From: Isoetes taiwanensis
Taxonomy: Eukaryota > Streptophyta > Lycopodiopsida > Isoetales > Isoetaceae
Assembly: GCA_021234155.1 (NCBI GenBank)
Contig: JAJEKV010000012.1
Span: forward strand, 4,343,789-4,407,788
Length of the DNA stretch: 64,000 nucleotides
Direction: 5' to 3'
Both the position numbers and the translations under genes were made by a program. Shown in pieces: positions 21,961 through 33,100 of the stretch (within the stretch, counting starts at the first letter, position 1; each line of letters opens with the position of its first letter). Below the pieces are notes generated by a model that ran no database searches, was not told the origin of the DNA, and worked only from the letters and a program-made list of their open reading frames with translations.

Positions 21961-24690
21961 GATGAGCGTACATCCTTATCATGAAATCAACTGATTGTTA
22001 AATCTCGACCATGGCAATCGAGAATATGCCATATATCAACCAATAATAGCCACTAGCATGGGAACTATATTTTCTGAATAACAAACAGTATATTTGTACA
22101 CCAAAAACCTAAACATTAAATGGTAAATATGCCAAGAACCAAAATGTAGAGATACCAGCATGGACAAGAGAACAAACATTACATCGAATCAATACGACAA
22201 ATCCTACCGAGAAAATTCAACAACAAAGGCACCAAAATGCAACCCTCAAATCTACACCACCTCCTCAAGTTTGGGATTTGGGAGCAAGATGAATATGGAA
22301 GGTCCTATTGCGCTCTAGGGAAAAAAATGCCCAAAACAAAAGCATGCTGTAAACCGTGCATAGAGAGCCTAAACCTAAACCTAAACTAAGAGATACACCC
22401 GTCAAAGGAAAAAAAGTAGCAATTTTCTCTGTCCATGCCCAACCTATCGCTATATGCCATATGACTAAAAGAACTCTACCTTTAAGATGGAAAAAAACTT
22501 GATATAGTACCTCCTCTGTGATAAAAAAATATTATGTAAAATTGTGAATGACTTAAGGCATTCTCAATAGCTCATGTACAACAAAGATCCTCCAACCTCA
22601 AATAACAAAGTGTTGTCTATAATTTCCGACCAGTGACATAAATTTTAGACACATGTAGATGCAACACCTATGGGACAGTTTGACTGTCATCTGATTTGAT
22701 TTGTTTAACTGCACATAAAGGATGAAAAATGAAAGATATCAAGTGTAAAATTGAATTTGGTCCTTAACATGCCCAGTCTGTTGTACATCATCACATGAGA
22801 CAAGAAAAATTCCTAGGATTAGATTGCATGTCCTTGCAAGCTTTCACGTGGTAGGGAGTCAGCGCTCCAATCTGTATAAAAAAGAAAGGGCTGATAAGGA
22901 ATGTATAAAAAAGAAGGGGCTGATAAGGAAAATGTTAAGCAGTCAAGAAGATGCAAAATCACCAGCACACAATCACCAGCACACGGTCTTTATAAGCATG
23001 CATTGGTATGGCCATACTCATATTGAGAAAAAAAAAAGGCCACTGAGCACACTATTCACAAAATCTTACTTGAAGATATCTTGTACAGTCTTGACTATTT
23101 CAGCAGAATTGGTCTCGACAACTTGTCCTCCCATGATGATCTCATCTAGAACAGTATGCACCTGGAAAACAACTTAAAATGAGACTAATGCCAACACATT
23201 CCATGCACACAGTCTGCTTATGTTCATAAAAACTTAAAATTCTTTCCATGTACCATAGAACCTAAATTAATCAGCCATGACAAACTTGAGACAGTATAAG
23301 AATTGGAACCTCGTATAATACCAAACGAGACCCTGTTTTGCCATTTCCAATCAATGAGATTCTGTCATGAGGACAGCTTCAAGTACTAGATAATGAATTC
23401 CAGGTGTAACTATTGCACATCCTTCTCCATGTTTACGATCCAATCATATTAGTGAATGATTAGGGGGTCTCTGAAAATAACAACATCAACAAACTCTATA
23501 AAAAACTTTCAGTGGCCACCATAACTCTTTGCTCTTTGCCATGTAGACCGTTTAGAATATTCTTATTTTCACTTGAACTCTTCTTTGCTAACAAAGAAGC
23601 AGTCTGGTCACCATACTATGCTAACATCATATCGTTCAATAAAGCTTTTGGAATAGTAACATAACAGTTATCTGTGAGATGATAGTCAACCAGAGCCTGG
23701 AATCTGTGGCGATATGACCTAGAAATGCCCATCATCAATATCTGCAAATTGAATATCACACCTCAAATAAGAAAATATGCTTCTCCTTGCTCGAGCGGCA
23801 TGCATCTGATCAACTTTAGAGTCATATGAATGTTGATTTGATTTGGATTTCTAACCAATTTTACTTCCTCAATCTGAATCTGAACGTGGGAAGTAAGCTC
23901 CAGACACTATCTCAAACTTCTGAATGCAAGCATAGACATTTAAATATATACAAGAAGCAGGGAAATAGGAAAAAGAATTTCATCTTATTAAAATTGTAAA
24001 CAATGTCAAGTTCGCAAACGTTTTTGAAAATACGGTCCAGAGTTTCCACAAACACTGTGCAGACAAAGGTCATGCTTAATATGATGCTACAGTTTGCTTA
24101 GGCATGTTGAGATTCACCTTGAATTAAATCGAGAATCCCAAGTTCGCTCTCGGAGCCATCAATTACAAATACAAAATAGAGTGTTGCAAAAGGCTTATAA
24201 ACTAGTTTCCTGCCCTGCCATAATAATACCAGCAATTTTGCCATTTACAATCATTAAAGTTTGAAAGTTCATGTTCAGATAAATACTTACAGGACCAAAA
24301 ATATTATCAGCTTCCACAAAACCGCAAAAGCTTTACGCTCGCTAGATAACACCTTGCATGACCAAGAATCACTTATCGGGCTTCTTCATATCCTATTTCA
24401 GTTCTTTTTAAAAGCGAAAGGTTTGCAAACTAGCATTGGCAAGTTGTCAATGCTTGCCTGTTTAAAGGCCCAAGTGTCTAGGTTACATTAACATATAGTG
24501 TGTATGATGAGAGCAATGGCACGTCTGTCTCTATGTACTTATAGCATATTCAATTTATGATTTCCGACTTATTGCATTTGAAAATCGTGACCGCACCAAC
24601 CAAACGGACTCGAGCGGTTCCTCAATACCTTCACATTCTTCCCGGCATATGCCTAGCTTGAGATAGCATCACTGCAAAAAATCCATTGGC
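21961..24690. other. Gene-poor interval with a small tandem duplication
   Basis: At 22871-22931 a ~30-bp unit ending GGGCTGATAAGGAA is repeated twice. The remainder is AT-rich with short frames only. A minus-strand stretch near 24960-24880 (FVGFHPALEKEQEIIRG followed by a GTAAGC donor-like site) could be a lone exon of an unidentified gene. Confidence 0.4.
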
Positions 24691-25069
24691 CTATCTCGGA
24701 AGGGAAGACATGACAATGAAAGAACAATTATCCTTGGCATTAAGTGCATGGATGTAATAATCTAGCGTTAAGGCGTTCGGGAGGTAGCATGAAAAAATGC
24801 AACTTCGTATGGGGCGAAAGATGAAGTGAATGTTTGAAGGGTAGAATCTAGAACATTCGATACAATTGTAGAAAGAAGAATGCTTACCGCATACACCGCG
24901 GATGATTTCTTGCTCTTTCTCTAGGGCTGGATGGAACCCAACAAAAGTTACGAAAATTATCAAAAAGTAAAATGAATGTTCATCACCAAAGACAAAGATC
25001 GATCATCCCCGCCTTTACCTCCTTCGGTTCGATGTTTTACTTCGACCTACCTCACGGAAATTGCACACC

Positions 25070-25810
25070 CTCGCTTTGTAATTCCGAACTCTTTTTTCTA
25101 TATAGCCCTCTTTGTGTTCTTATTCATCGATTGGAGCTGCCAAAAATCCGGTGCAACAACGGTGTTGCCCACAAGTATCTTTGCTAGCTGAATAGGGCAA
25201 GCAATTCGAGCAGCTTATTATCGCAAACCACTTTTAGGCAATGTGCTTCTATAAACAACATCACCACACTTCATCACCGCAGGTGCAGGAAGGCCAACCC
25301 CAACTCCAATCACAATTCCATGCAAGGATTCTACCCATTCAACAAATGCTTTGGTGACTCGAATTCCCGGTTATGCAAGCTTTTAACTCCGGCAATCTGA
25401 TCCCGCCATCTCCCCGGAAAATTCAATGGGTTGGAGAAAAACCTACTTCCTCTGCTTCCAAACTCGTTGGAAATGGCGATCCACAATTGATTTGTCTAAA
25501 GATCTAAGTATTCCTAGCCAAAGCCATGGCAAGATCATAAGTTAACACTATAATGAGCAAGATGGCAACGATTTGGTGCACATATCTACGCTTGCTGTTA
25601 TCTTCTTGAAATGGAGCGAGCACCCGGTTTCCTGGTTTCCACAGTTCCTCTCCGAAGAACGAGGGGCAACCTAACATTTACAAAACCTATGATGGGTTTT
25701 TAGCAGTCATTGGCATATTCTAGGTATATATTGGCATATACCTAGCATATGCCACAAACCCACCTCAACAAGGGCTTGCCCCCTTAGGGGCAACCCAAAA
25801 AATATTGAGC
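25070..25810 (-). repeat. Diverged duplicated segment, copy 2
   Basis: This copy shares several blocks with 21660-21960, but about 540 bp of extra sequence separates its two halves. Further traces of the GGGCAACCCAAAA block occur at 26360-26385 and, as GGGGCAATCCAAAAA, at 59917-59931, so the block may be part of a dispersed element. Confidence 0.55.
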
Positions 25811-25927
25811 AACTGACTACACCTTCTTCTAGATGCCCAATAAGTGCAAAGCATATGCTTTTACGAAAGCATTTACTCCTTTGCTGCTGAGTTGTCAGAA
25901 CTGCAAATTGAATTGACGGTGCGATGG

Positions 25928-26335
25928 CCTGCTAATGCAGGATAATGCAGATTGACAGAGCCCGACCCACTTGCTTCACATTGACTAACGTTGCGTGGCA
26001 AACCCTTTCAAACCATCTGATTGGTACCAATTGGTACATCAGATGGTACAAACTGGAATATTCCTCCAAAATAAAAACAATTGAATGGGTTGTTATTAGA
26101 AAAAAAAACATAGAAGATAAAAATTAATCATGATAGCTCATTACCTATATTGGTCAAAGCATTCTTATTAGAACATTAAGTTATTTTAGTAAATGTTCGA
26201 GCCTCCATATTTCATATTCTAAAACCTTATGCTAACACAGGATAATGCAGATTGACGGAGCCCAATCCGCTTGCTTTATGTCGACTAATATTGAGTGTAA
26301 ACCCTTCCAAACCATCGGATGGTACCAATTAATAT
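25928..26335 (+). repeat. Two direct copies of a ~110-bp segment, 300 bp apart
   Basis: Copies at about 25928-26050 and 26228-26335 share AGGATAATGCAGATTGAC, GAGCCC, AACCCTT(T/C)CAAACCATC and GGTACCAATT in the same order, with scattered substitutions. The first copy has an extra local inverted repeat of ATCAGATGGTAC type. Confidence 0.8.
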
Positions 26336-26864
26336 TCCTGCAGCCCAACACCCAAGCAAGGATTTGCCCTTCGGGCAACCCAAAAGGTTTAGTGAAATAG
26401 AAATGAGACTCTCCAATTCTTTTGAAAAATTCGCCAAAGTAGATCATTTTAGTAGTTTTTTTCAATTTTTAATAAAATTCTCAAATTCTTATAGATTTGG
26501 CTAATTTTTTGATCATATCTTTTCAAAACATTAGCCAAAGTATAGATAGGAATTAGAAGAATTCCATGCAATTATAGACAAACCAAGTTCATGTTTTAAG
26601 ATTAGGAAGGTCCTTAATTTATACCCTAGGTGGATCTTTGCATGTGCATCAACTTTCTTGACCTAACCAATATTGATGGGATCAAAATAGATGCCAGTTT
26701 CATTAGCAATCTATAAGGATGGATGGATAGATATGGTTTTTAACGTCTACGGAGACCAAATTGGCCATGGGATCCAAACAAACACTGGGGCATGGAAGCC
26801 CAAAAAGTACAAAGAAAAGAATGGAAAGACTATTAAGAGATTTTGCAACCCCTTTTATCCATGA

Positions 26865-26950
26865 GTAAGGTCATTTCATTCATGAGTAAGGGCACGCTAA
26901 GAAAGCTACCATAGCTTTCTTAACTTGCCCTTACTCATGAATGAAATGAT
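26865..26950. repeat. Long near-perfect hairpin (~40-bp arms)
   Basis: The left arm runs from about 26865 to 26906 and contains CATTCATGAGTAAGGGCA and TAAGAAAGCT. The right arm starts about 26911 and is its reverse complement with about three differences; the loop is only a few bases. Such a structure can extrude as a cruciform or, if transcribed, form a stable RNA stem. It may be a palindromic MITE relic or a small-RNA precursor. Confidence 0.85.
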
Positions 26951-26984
26951 CTATTATGAACAAACATCATTCTTCATTGTTTGT

Positions 26985-27255
26985 GAACATGCCACGTGGC
27001 AAAAGGCATCACCCAAGGAAACTGCCATCCTCATATTCTATGACGTGATTGACGAATGTAAGTACACCTCCTGATGGGCCTTGATACTCATATTGCATGT
27101 CGCGTTTGACCCAAACATGACCTGTTAGAAGGGAATAGTGTTGCTATTATTATGAATGGAATGGGTGATGGAGAAGAGCTTGCTAATGATCCTTTACATC
27201 TTGCGGTACCAATTTTTTCATTATTTGATGAGGCTTTGATGGGGTGCTTGTGGGG
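26985..27255 (+). promoter_or_regulatory. KP4-family upstream region, copy A (at the pseudogene)
   Basis: This stretch resembles the DNA upstream of the intact KP4-like gene and a third copy at 47055-47280. Shared pieces include CCATATTCTATGAC-like sequence, TTAGAAGGG(G)ATAG and AATGGAATGGG. Its end, CATCTTGCGGTACCAATT, corresponds to ACTTCTTGTGGTATCAATCC just before the intact gene's start codon. I infer a duplicated promoter region. Confidence 0.6.
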
Positions 27256-28345
27256 ATAAAGGTTAGGGTTTACAAGGATCTACACTTTTAGTGTGTTGCT
27301 TAGCATTATAGGGTAAGAGTATACTAGTGGAGTGCAAAAGCAGGCATCTAGACCCATGCTGACAGCACTCATATAGCACCCATATAGCAGCTTGTTAAGG
27401 TGTTGCTGTAGTGGATGGTAATTAGATAATCATTAGAAATATGTAACAGCTACAAAAAATGACAAGTGGAATAACAAGGTAGAATAGTAGGTGGAGGGTG
27501 TTGATGGTGAGTGCTGGGATCACATTTTTTTGCACCCCACCAACATACTTTTGTCCTATAGATTTAGTGCATACACTTGGTATCAGAGCCCATGGTTCAA
27601 TTTCTTGTGGCAATATTGTGGTGTTTTACATGTTTGAGAACAAGCGTCTCGAGAAGGAGGGGGAAAATGATCATGGGATGCCTGTCGGATATGAAGTAAA
27701 ACCTTAGAGAGCTTAGAGCCCACTTTTCTAATGGCAACATGATCCATATGCCTTACCTCTTAGTGTATTGGTTAGCACTAGTGTTTCTAGCCTTGCATTA
27801 TGTTTATGGTAATTCCTACCCATGTGCTGTGCTCTGTGCTATGCAATGAATGCATGCTACAAAGCGATTATAATGTCGAACACCATCAAAAATCAACCTT
27901 GCAAGTGCTACTTCACTGATAGTAACAAAGATTCCAGGACGTCCATTTCTCAATTGTTTCACATAGTGTAGGCCGTATATAACATCTGAATGGACAATAT
28001 GGGGGTTTACTCGACCCTAAAGCATAGGGATATGGAGGAGAATGGGCAATCTAGTGCAATAGCTATATGGAAAGGGGTTTTTTGAACCCTAAAACAAGCG
28101 TATATGAAGGAGTTTTTGCTGACCATTTCATTGCACATGGCATCTCATCTTTATACTACGTGACATTCCCAGTGTCTATTGGGCCACTGTGGCCTCTTTG
28201 TTTTTGGTTCCAATGGCAACCTCATGGGCTTCGAGATGATCAGTACCTTCGATGAGCTTCATGCCCGCAAATATGCTAAGCGGGCATGAAGACCTACAAT
28301 GATGGTTGCAAGTTTCAGGCTGACGACAATGTTAATGGATGCTAA
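27199..28345 (+). pseudogene. KP4-like secreted protein, pseudogene split by two insertions
   Basis: Three pieces align by eye with the intact KP4-like gene: the 5' part near 27199-27255, a middle part at about 27762-27942 (with CTACTTCACTGATAGTAACA, matching the intact gene's CTACTTCACTGGCGGTAACA), and a 3' part at about 28165-28345 (CCACTGTGGCCTCTTTG, then ACCTACAATGATGGTTGCAA, then GATGCTAA). Roughly 500 bp and 220 bp of foreign sequence lie between the pieces. Frames are broken and several cysteine codons are lost. It shows that this family had at least two genes here. Confidence 0.8.
27578..27589 (+). other. tRNA-iMet primer-binding-site motif inside the pseudogene insertion
   Basis: TGGTATCAGAGC occurs in the ~500-bp insertion that splits the KP4-like pseudogene, preceded by CATACAC, which could be an LTR end. 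Sequence at 27284-27310 and 27760-27785 is loosely similar. A small LTR-type element such as a TRIM is possible, but I could not delimit two LTRs. Confidence 0.4.
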
Positions 28346-29198
28346 ATTAACGTAGTATCTATAGTAAATGGAACTAGCTACATATCAACGCTTCACTTTG
28401 ATTTGTAAAGTAACTAATTTATGAGTCTAATTGAATTGCCTCTTCATCTTCATTTTCATCTACTTTTATATTTTATCTTTCATGTCCATTCAATCATTAA
28501 AAAAAAACTACCTGGGAACATTTTTCTTACATGCTAGAATTGCTAAACGGCTTGGATCATGTATCAATTTGAGATTATAGTTTGAGAACATGCATGAGTT
28601 GAATCTGCACAAGGCCATCAGAATAAATTCCTCTTATATGCTAGAACTGCTTGGATCATATTACAATTTGAGAAGATAGATTGAGGACATACATGCATTG
28701 AATCACATTATTGCCTTGTGTTTCTGTGTTTGGATGATTGATAGGTGCAATGGTTGATGACCATGGGATTTTCACTATTGAAATGCAATGGATTTCTACT
28801 TCTTCTTTATTTTTTGTTGTTTCCTTTTTTTTTTGTCATTCGATGATAGTCAGTGGGTTTTGGGTCTAGGTGGGGGTCGCCAATAAGCAATGGCTCGAGG
28901 TTCTTGATATGTTTGGTGTTGTTGGTTGTTTATGATTTTGAGTTCATCCCATGTTCTAATAGGTCGATGTAGCAAGATCTATCTTAAAAAAAATGATTTA
29001 CCAACTCAAGGCAATAAGAGGTGTATTAGATATATAATTAGTTGTCTCGAACTCATTGTCACAATGTTTTTTGCGCATCCTGAAATGGTCCAAATCATCT
29101 CAATAGTAATCCCATGAATAATCCTTCTGGAATTGGATTTCTTTTATATAAGGCAATGAATTTCACTTTTTCATAGGCAAATAGGTGCACATGCAACA
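28346..29198 (+). repeat. Interval with two ~90-bp diverged direct copies
   Basis: Segments at about 28518-28610 and 28625-28710 share ATGCTAGAA(T/C)TGCT, GGCTTGGATCAT and CAATTTGAGA in order. Outside these the interval has no supported gene. Confidence 0.6.
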
Positions 29199-30570
29199 TT
29201 GCGGGCCTCATTACAATGTGGGATTTATATGGCGCTGGTAATGTGTTGTCTTGACCTATTCAAGTGCGTTCGCATCCCAGAGCTTGCTGAGGAAGCAAGC
29301 GTCAAGATATTATCTCAAGCTATGGCAATCTGCCTCTATTTGCACCTGTGCTCCTATACATTCCATCTGGCCAGCCATCGAGCCCTCTTTTCTCTCCAAC
29401 AGACCTTGAGGCATGGTGGCCCCATTGCCACAGTATAAGCTAGGTTACGGAGATGAGCATCATCAATATAGACCACCTTATAAATGTAGACGATGCGGTG
29501 ATCAAGGGCCCCCTCTGAAGAGGCAAGAAACCTATCTCCGACGACAAGATTTGATATGGGACCATGGACTTTAATCCCAGTGCTTCTATCAAGAAGGCTT
29601 TCTGCATCTACTCCAAGTCATTCCAAGTAGCGACGGACACCTCTGGGCCCCAGACTCGACCCCATAAGGACGGGCTCTACTAAGACCCTGAATAGTTGCG
29701 ACTGATGGGGCCAATCATACAGCTCCGCCCTGTGACTGTTGTTCTGCATTGCATATAGTACCTTCGAGTCCGCTGTCACTCGTAGTCAAATGGAAGTACC
29801 CCAGTGCATAGTAGGAGGAAACTCCACTTTCAAATAATTATACTTGGATGACACTTAATCGAAATAAAAAATAGGTTAGGGTGCTTTGATCCGCCGAAAC
29901 TAACTATCGTAGGTCTTATATTCTTGGGCAAAAAATAAGGAACAGGAAAAATGCCCTGCCTACCATAGCTAGTGCGCTTCACCTGTCTGCCATCGCCAGA
30001 TTGAAAAGATGAGATCACACCAAAATAGAACCTCCATGAAGCCAAAGCCAAGGATGCACACACGATATGGCCAAACCTAGCCTTGCCTTACCAAATGAAA
30101 CTTCCGATTACCAAATGAAACTTTGTAAGAATGTTGTTGCTTATCAATCCAAAATACCAACCATATGAGAAAAACATAATAATACACATAGATCTACCAG
30201 ACAAGAAAACCCAAACTTCTTTCACCAAAATATGGCTTCCAACCATTGAAAAAATGGGGACTTCATCTTTTAGTATCAGGTACCAGATTATAAACATACT
30301 AAGTTATAAATCACACAACATTATTGAAAGGTAAAGACAGATTAGAAGAAATTCAGGCCACGGAGCCAACCATGATGCGCCACGTGGCAACATTTCTGTT
30401 AAAGAATGTTGATTAAATTTGTTGAACGGGGGCAAACGTCACCTCTCTGTTTTTACTAGACAGTTGCGTTTCACCTGTGATTATGCAGTATTTTACTTGC
30501 AATTCTGCTATTCTTATCTACGATTCTTCTTTTTTTACCTGCCTGAGTTTCTTCTAACCTGTCTTCACGT
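29199..30570. other. Interval with only weak coding traces
   Basis: A plus-strand frame of 79 codons (29199-29438) and a minus-strand frame of 77 codons (30063-29830, with GDGRQVKRTSYGRQG) read somewhat like protein, and base composition rises in G+C around 29440-29800. I find no family motif. It may be an old transposon body. Confidence 0.3.
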
Positions 30571-30575
30571 TGAGC

Positions 30576-30674
30576 GAAAGACCTTTTACTTGCAATTCCG
30601 GGCTGTCAAGCATGCCTCCGCGCTTCACGCGTTAGCAGGCTTTCCAGCCCGGTATTGCAAGTAAAAGGTCTTTC
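30576..30674. repeat. Hairpin with 30-bp arms and a GC-rich loop
   Basis: The left arm (30576-30605, starting GAAAGACCTTTTACTTGCAA) and right arm (30645-30674) are reverse complements with about one mismatch. The ~39-base loop holds a second smaller inverted repeat around GCGCTTCACGC. Size and shape are compatible with a plant small-RNA precursor or a cruciform. Confidence 0.85.
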
Positions 30675-32290
30675 TCTTATACATACTACTAGGTTATAAA
30701 ACATACAACATTATTTGATTGAGGAACGGCCTTACAAACTACTATTCAAAGGCAATAATACGGATTATGTTATACACCCGGGACAAAGTTAAAGGTGTTG
30801 GATGGATGTTAATAGTGGGATTGGAAAAAAAAAAAAACCCGGCAAATCCTAGCCTTAGACAAAAGCCTAGCTAGAATTAACGTCTGAATAAGTCAATCCT
30901 TATTCAGCATGATCAACCCATACAAAGCCTAGGCAATCTTTGATGGTACTCTACTTCCTTAGTTTCTTACACAAATTCTTTAACCAAACCATATAATATC
31001 TTTCATATAATATACAAGCCACAAGACACTCTTGTAAACTCCAAATGTATATTTAATTACCAAATAAGTAGTGGTATTAATTCATTAAAGCCATTGTAGA
31101 AGGAAAGCCAATTTGTACAACCAGTAGTCATAAGAATTATAAAATATATACTCTTGGTCTGAAAACTCCAGATATGTATGTCTTATGTGGACCCAACATG
31201 CATTTGTAATCCAGTATTTTTAATTAGATCTTAGCATTCTATGACTTTCATGCTTATGCATAATGTTAATAATACATACCTGTAGCATTAATAATCTGAA
31301 CTTTAAGATGTTAAGTGAAGAATTTTCTCATTGTATTTAGCATGAAAAGCGAACATCTATGTTTCTGTAGAACAGGGGCAGCATATAGATTGGCCAATGA
31401 AGTTAGAATGCAGACCTATAATGATTATTCATACTATCTTATGTGGAACAAACCTTTATTCAGAATATCATAAACAATGTAAAATTAATCCTGCAAGAGT
31501 ACATACTCATTGACATACCATAAAACCCTGAAATATCAGCCCATTTCTATTCATTGATATGATGGAAAGAGTCAAAACAGAGCTGTCATTAGATGTATCC
31601 TCTGTATGAAGTTTGTTATATGACTGTAATAATGGATGAGTTTACGCAAAATTAAGTGCAGAACACGTGGAAACAAAATATGCCTGGTTTTCATGAAAGC
31701 TGGCCAGACATTCTCAAGATTAAAACTGTTTAGGCAGCTTCATATTAAGTATATTGTAGAAAAAACAGAAGCTACTTATAGAAATGATAGTAAAGCAAGA
31801 TGTATGCTCCCTCTTTTGTGTCACAACATATTATCTGTTCATCCCTTTGGCAAAATCCAGCAACTCCAGATTGAATTCCTTCTACCAGCCAAACACCAAC
31901 TAAGCAATAGAGCGACAAGGGAAGGAGAGTAATTCGTACCTGCAGCCAACCATCAAAACATTAGCAGGAAACTGGTAATGATTGAAGGGCCAAAAGGTAC
32001 ATGTGATTGCTCTCAGTTTATCACATTTCACCCCTTGTAGCCCATTACCAATCATTAGTCCTAGCTTAAAATAGAAGGAGAAGTACATACGAAATATAGC
32101 TAAGGGCTTTAAACCCCAGATCTAGTGTAGATAAAAAATATCAAATGCAAAATACAGACCAAATAAGTGTATGTTTATGGGCAAAGCCTTTTTCGAACAC
32201 AGCAGATCACTTGATTATATGAAGAAACAGGTGTTCCAGGCCATTTATTCTGAGGTGAACCATATACAAAAACTTAAGCAATTATTATGA
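30675..32290. other. Gene-poor interval
   Basis: AT-rich DNA with short frames; a 98-codon plus frame (31636-31932) has no recognisable motif. I see nothing else to support. Confidence 0.45.
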
Positions 32291-32297
32291 AATATAC

Positions 32298-32600
32298 CTG
32301 ATCGTTGTCTTGTTCAGATACAAAGCCCTCATTTTCTTGTGTTTCTGGAACGGATATAATATTAGCCCCAGGTCCAGAACCATGCTGGATCTTATTATGA
32401 ATGGTATCTCCAGAGGATTTTTTCTTGCTAATAGCTTCAACCGATTCATCCTTACTACGTTTTTGTCCATGTGTTTCATTATCCTTAGCCATCAGGTTAC
32501 TGCGAAAGCTGCAATCCAGACTATCTTTGCACCACTGGATCTCCTTTTCAATGCATTCTATATTAAAGCGCCAAGATCGGAGGAGGAGATAAAGTTATCG
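32298..32600 (-). CDS. Probable internal or first exon of an unidentified gene
   Basis: On the minus strand a frame is open from just after a stop near 32613 to 32298, where GATCAG is followed by GTATAT, a good donor site. It reads RSWRFNIECIEKEIQWCKDS, then MAKDNETHGQKRSKDESVEA, then a polar, Ser/Lys/Glu-rich disordered stretch ending SEQDNDQ. A start at the internal ATG (32492) would give 65 residues before the donor. Composition is coding-like. No domain is recognisable and I could not find the next exon. Confidence 0.4.
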
Positions 32601-33100
32601 GGTCTGAATCAATCCATTTTGTAGCTACTTAGGGTTATAATGAAAGCCAATGTCAAGGTCTAAGAAATCATCGATCTTCATAAATTACATAGACTCGAGG
32701 CAATCTTATTCACAGAGAATCTATGAATGGTAAAGCTAATGCATGTGGTAATCAGAAAACCCCCGCTAGGTACACATACCTAAGATCATTGGGAATGCGG
32801 ACGCCTCTTAATGGTATTCGGCTGGTCATCTGGTCCTTGGATGCAAAATCCGGCATGAACTATTATGCTACACGAATGCCTTTAGGGTAGAAAATAGAAA
32901 CTGGTATAGTGTAACTTAACCCAAAGATATCGTTAAAGTAACCTTATTTCACATATTTTTTAAGTCCAACAACCATAATATGTAATTCCTTACCATTAGA
33001 GGTTCTATTTAATTATGCTTTAGGGGATATGTTCCTAGAGGTATGTAATGGTGACCCATATGACCAGTCAACATGTTTCTAAAGAAAAAAAAAAAAAAAA

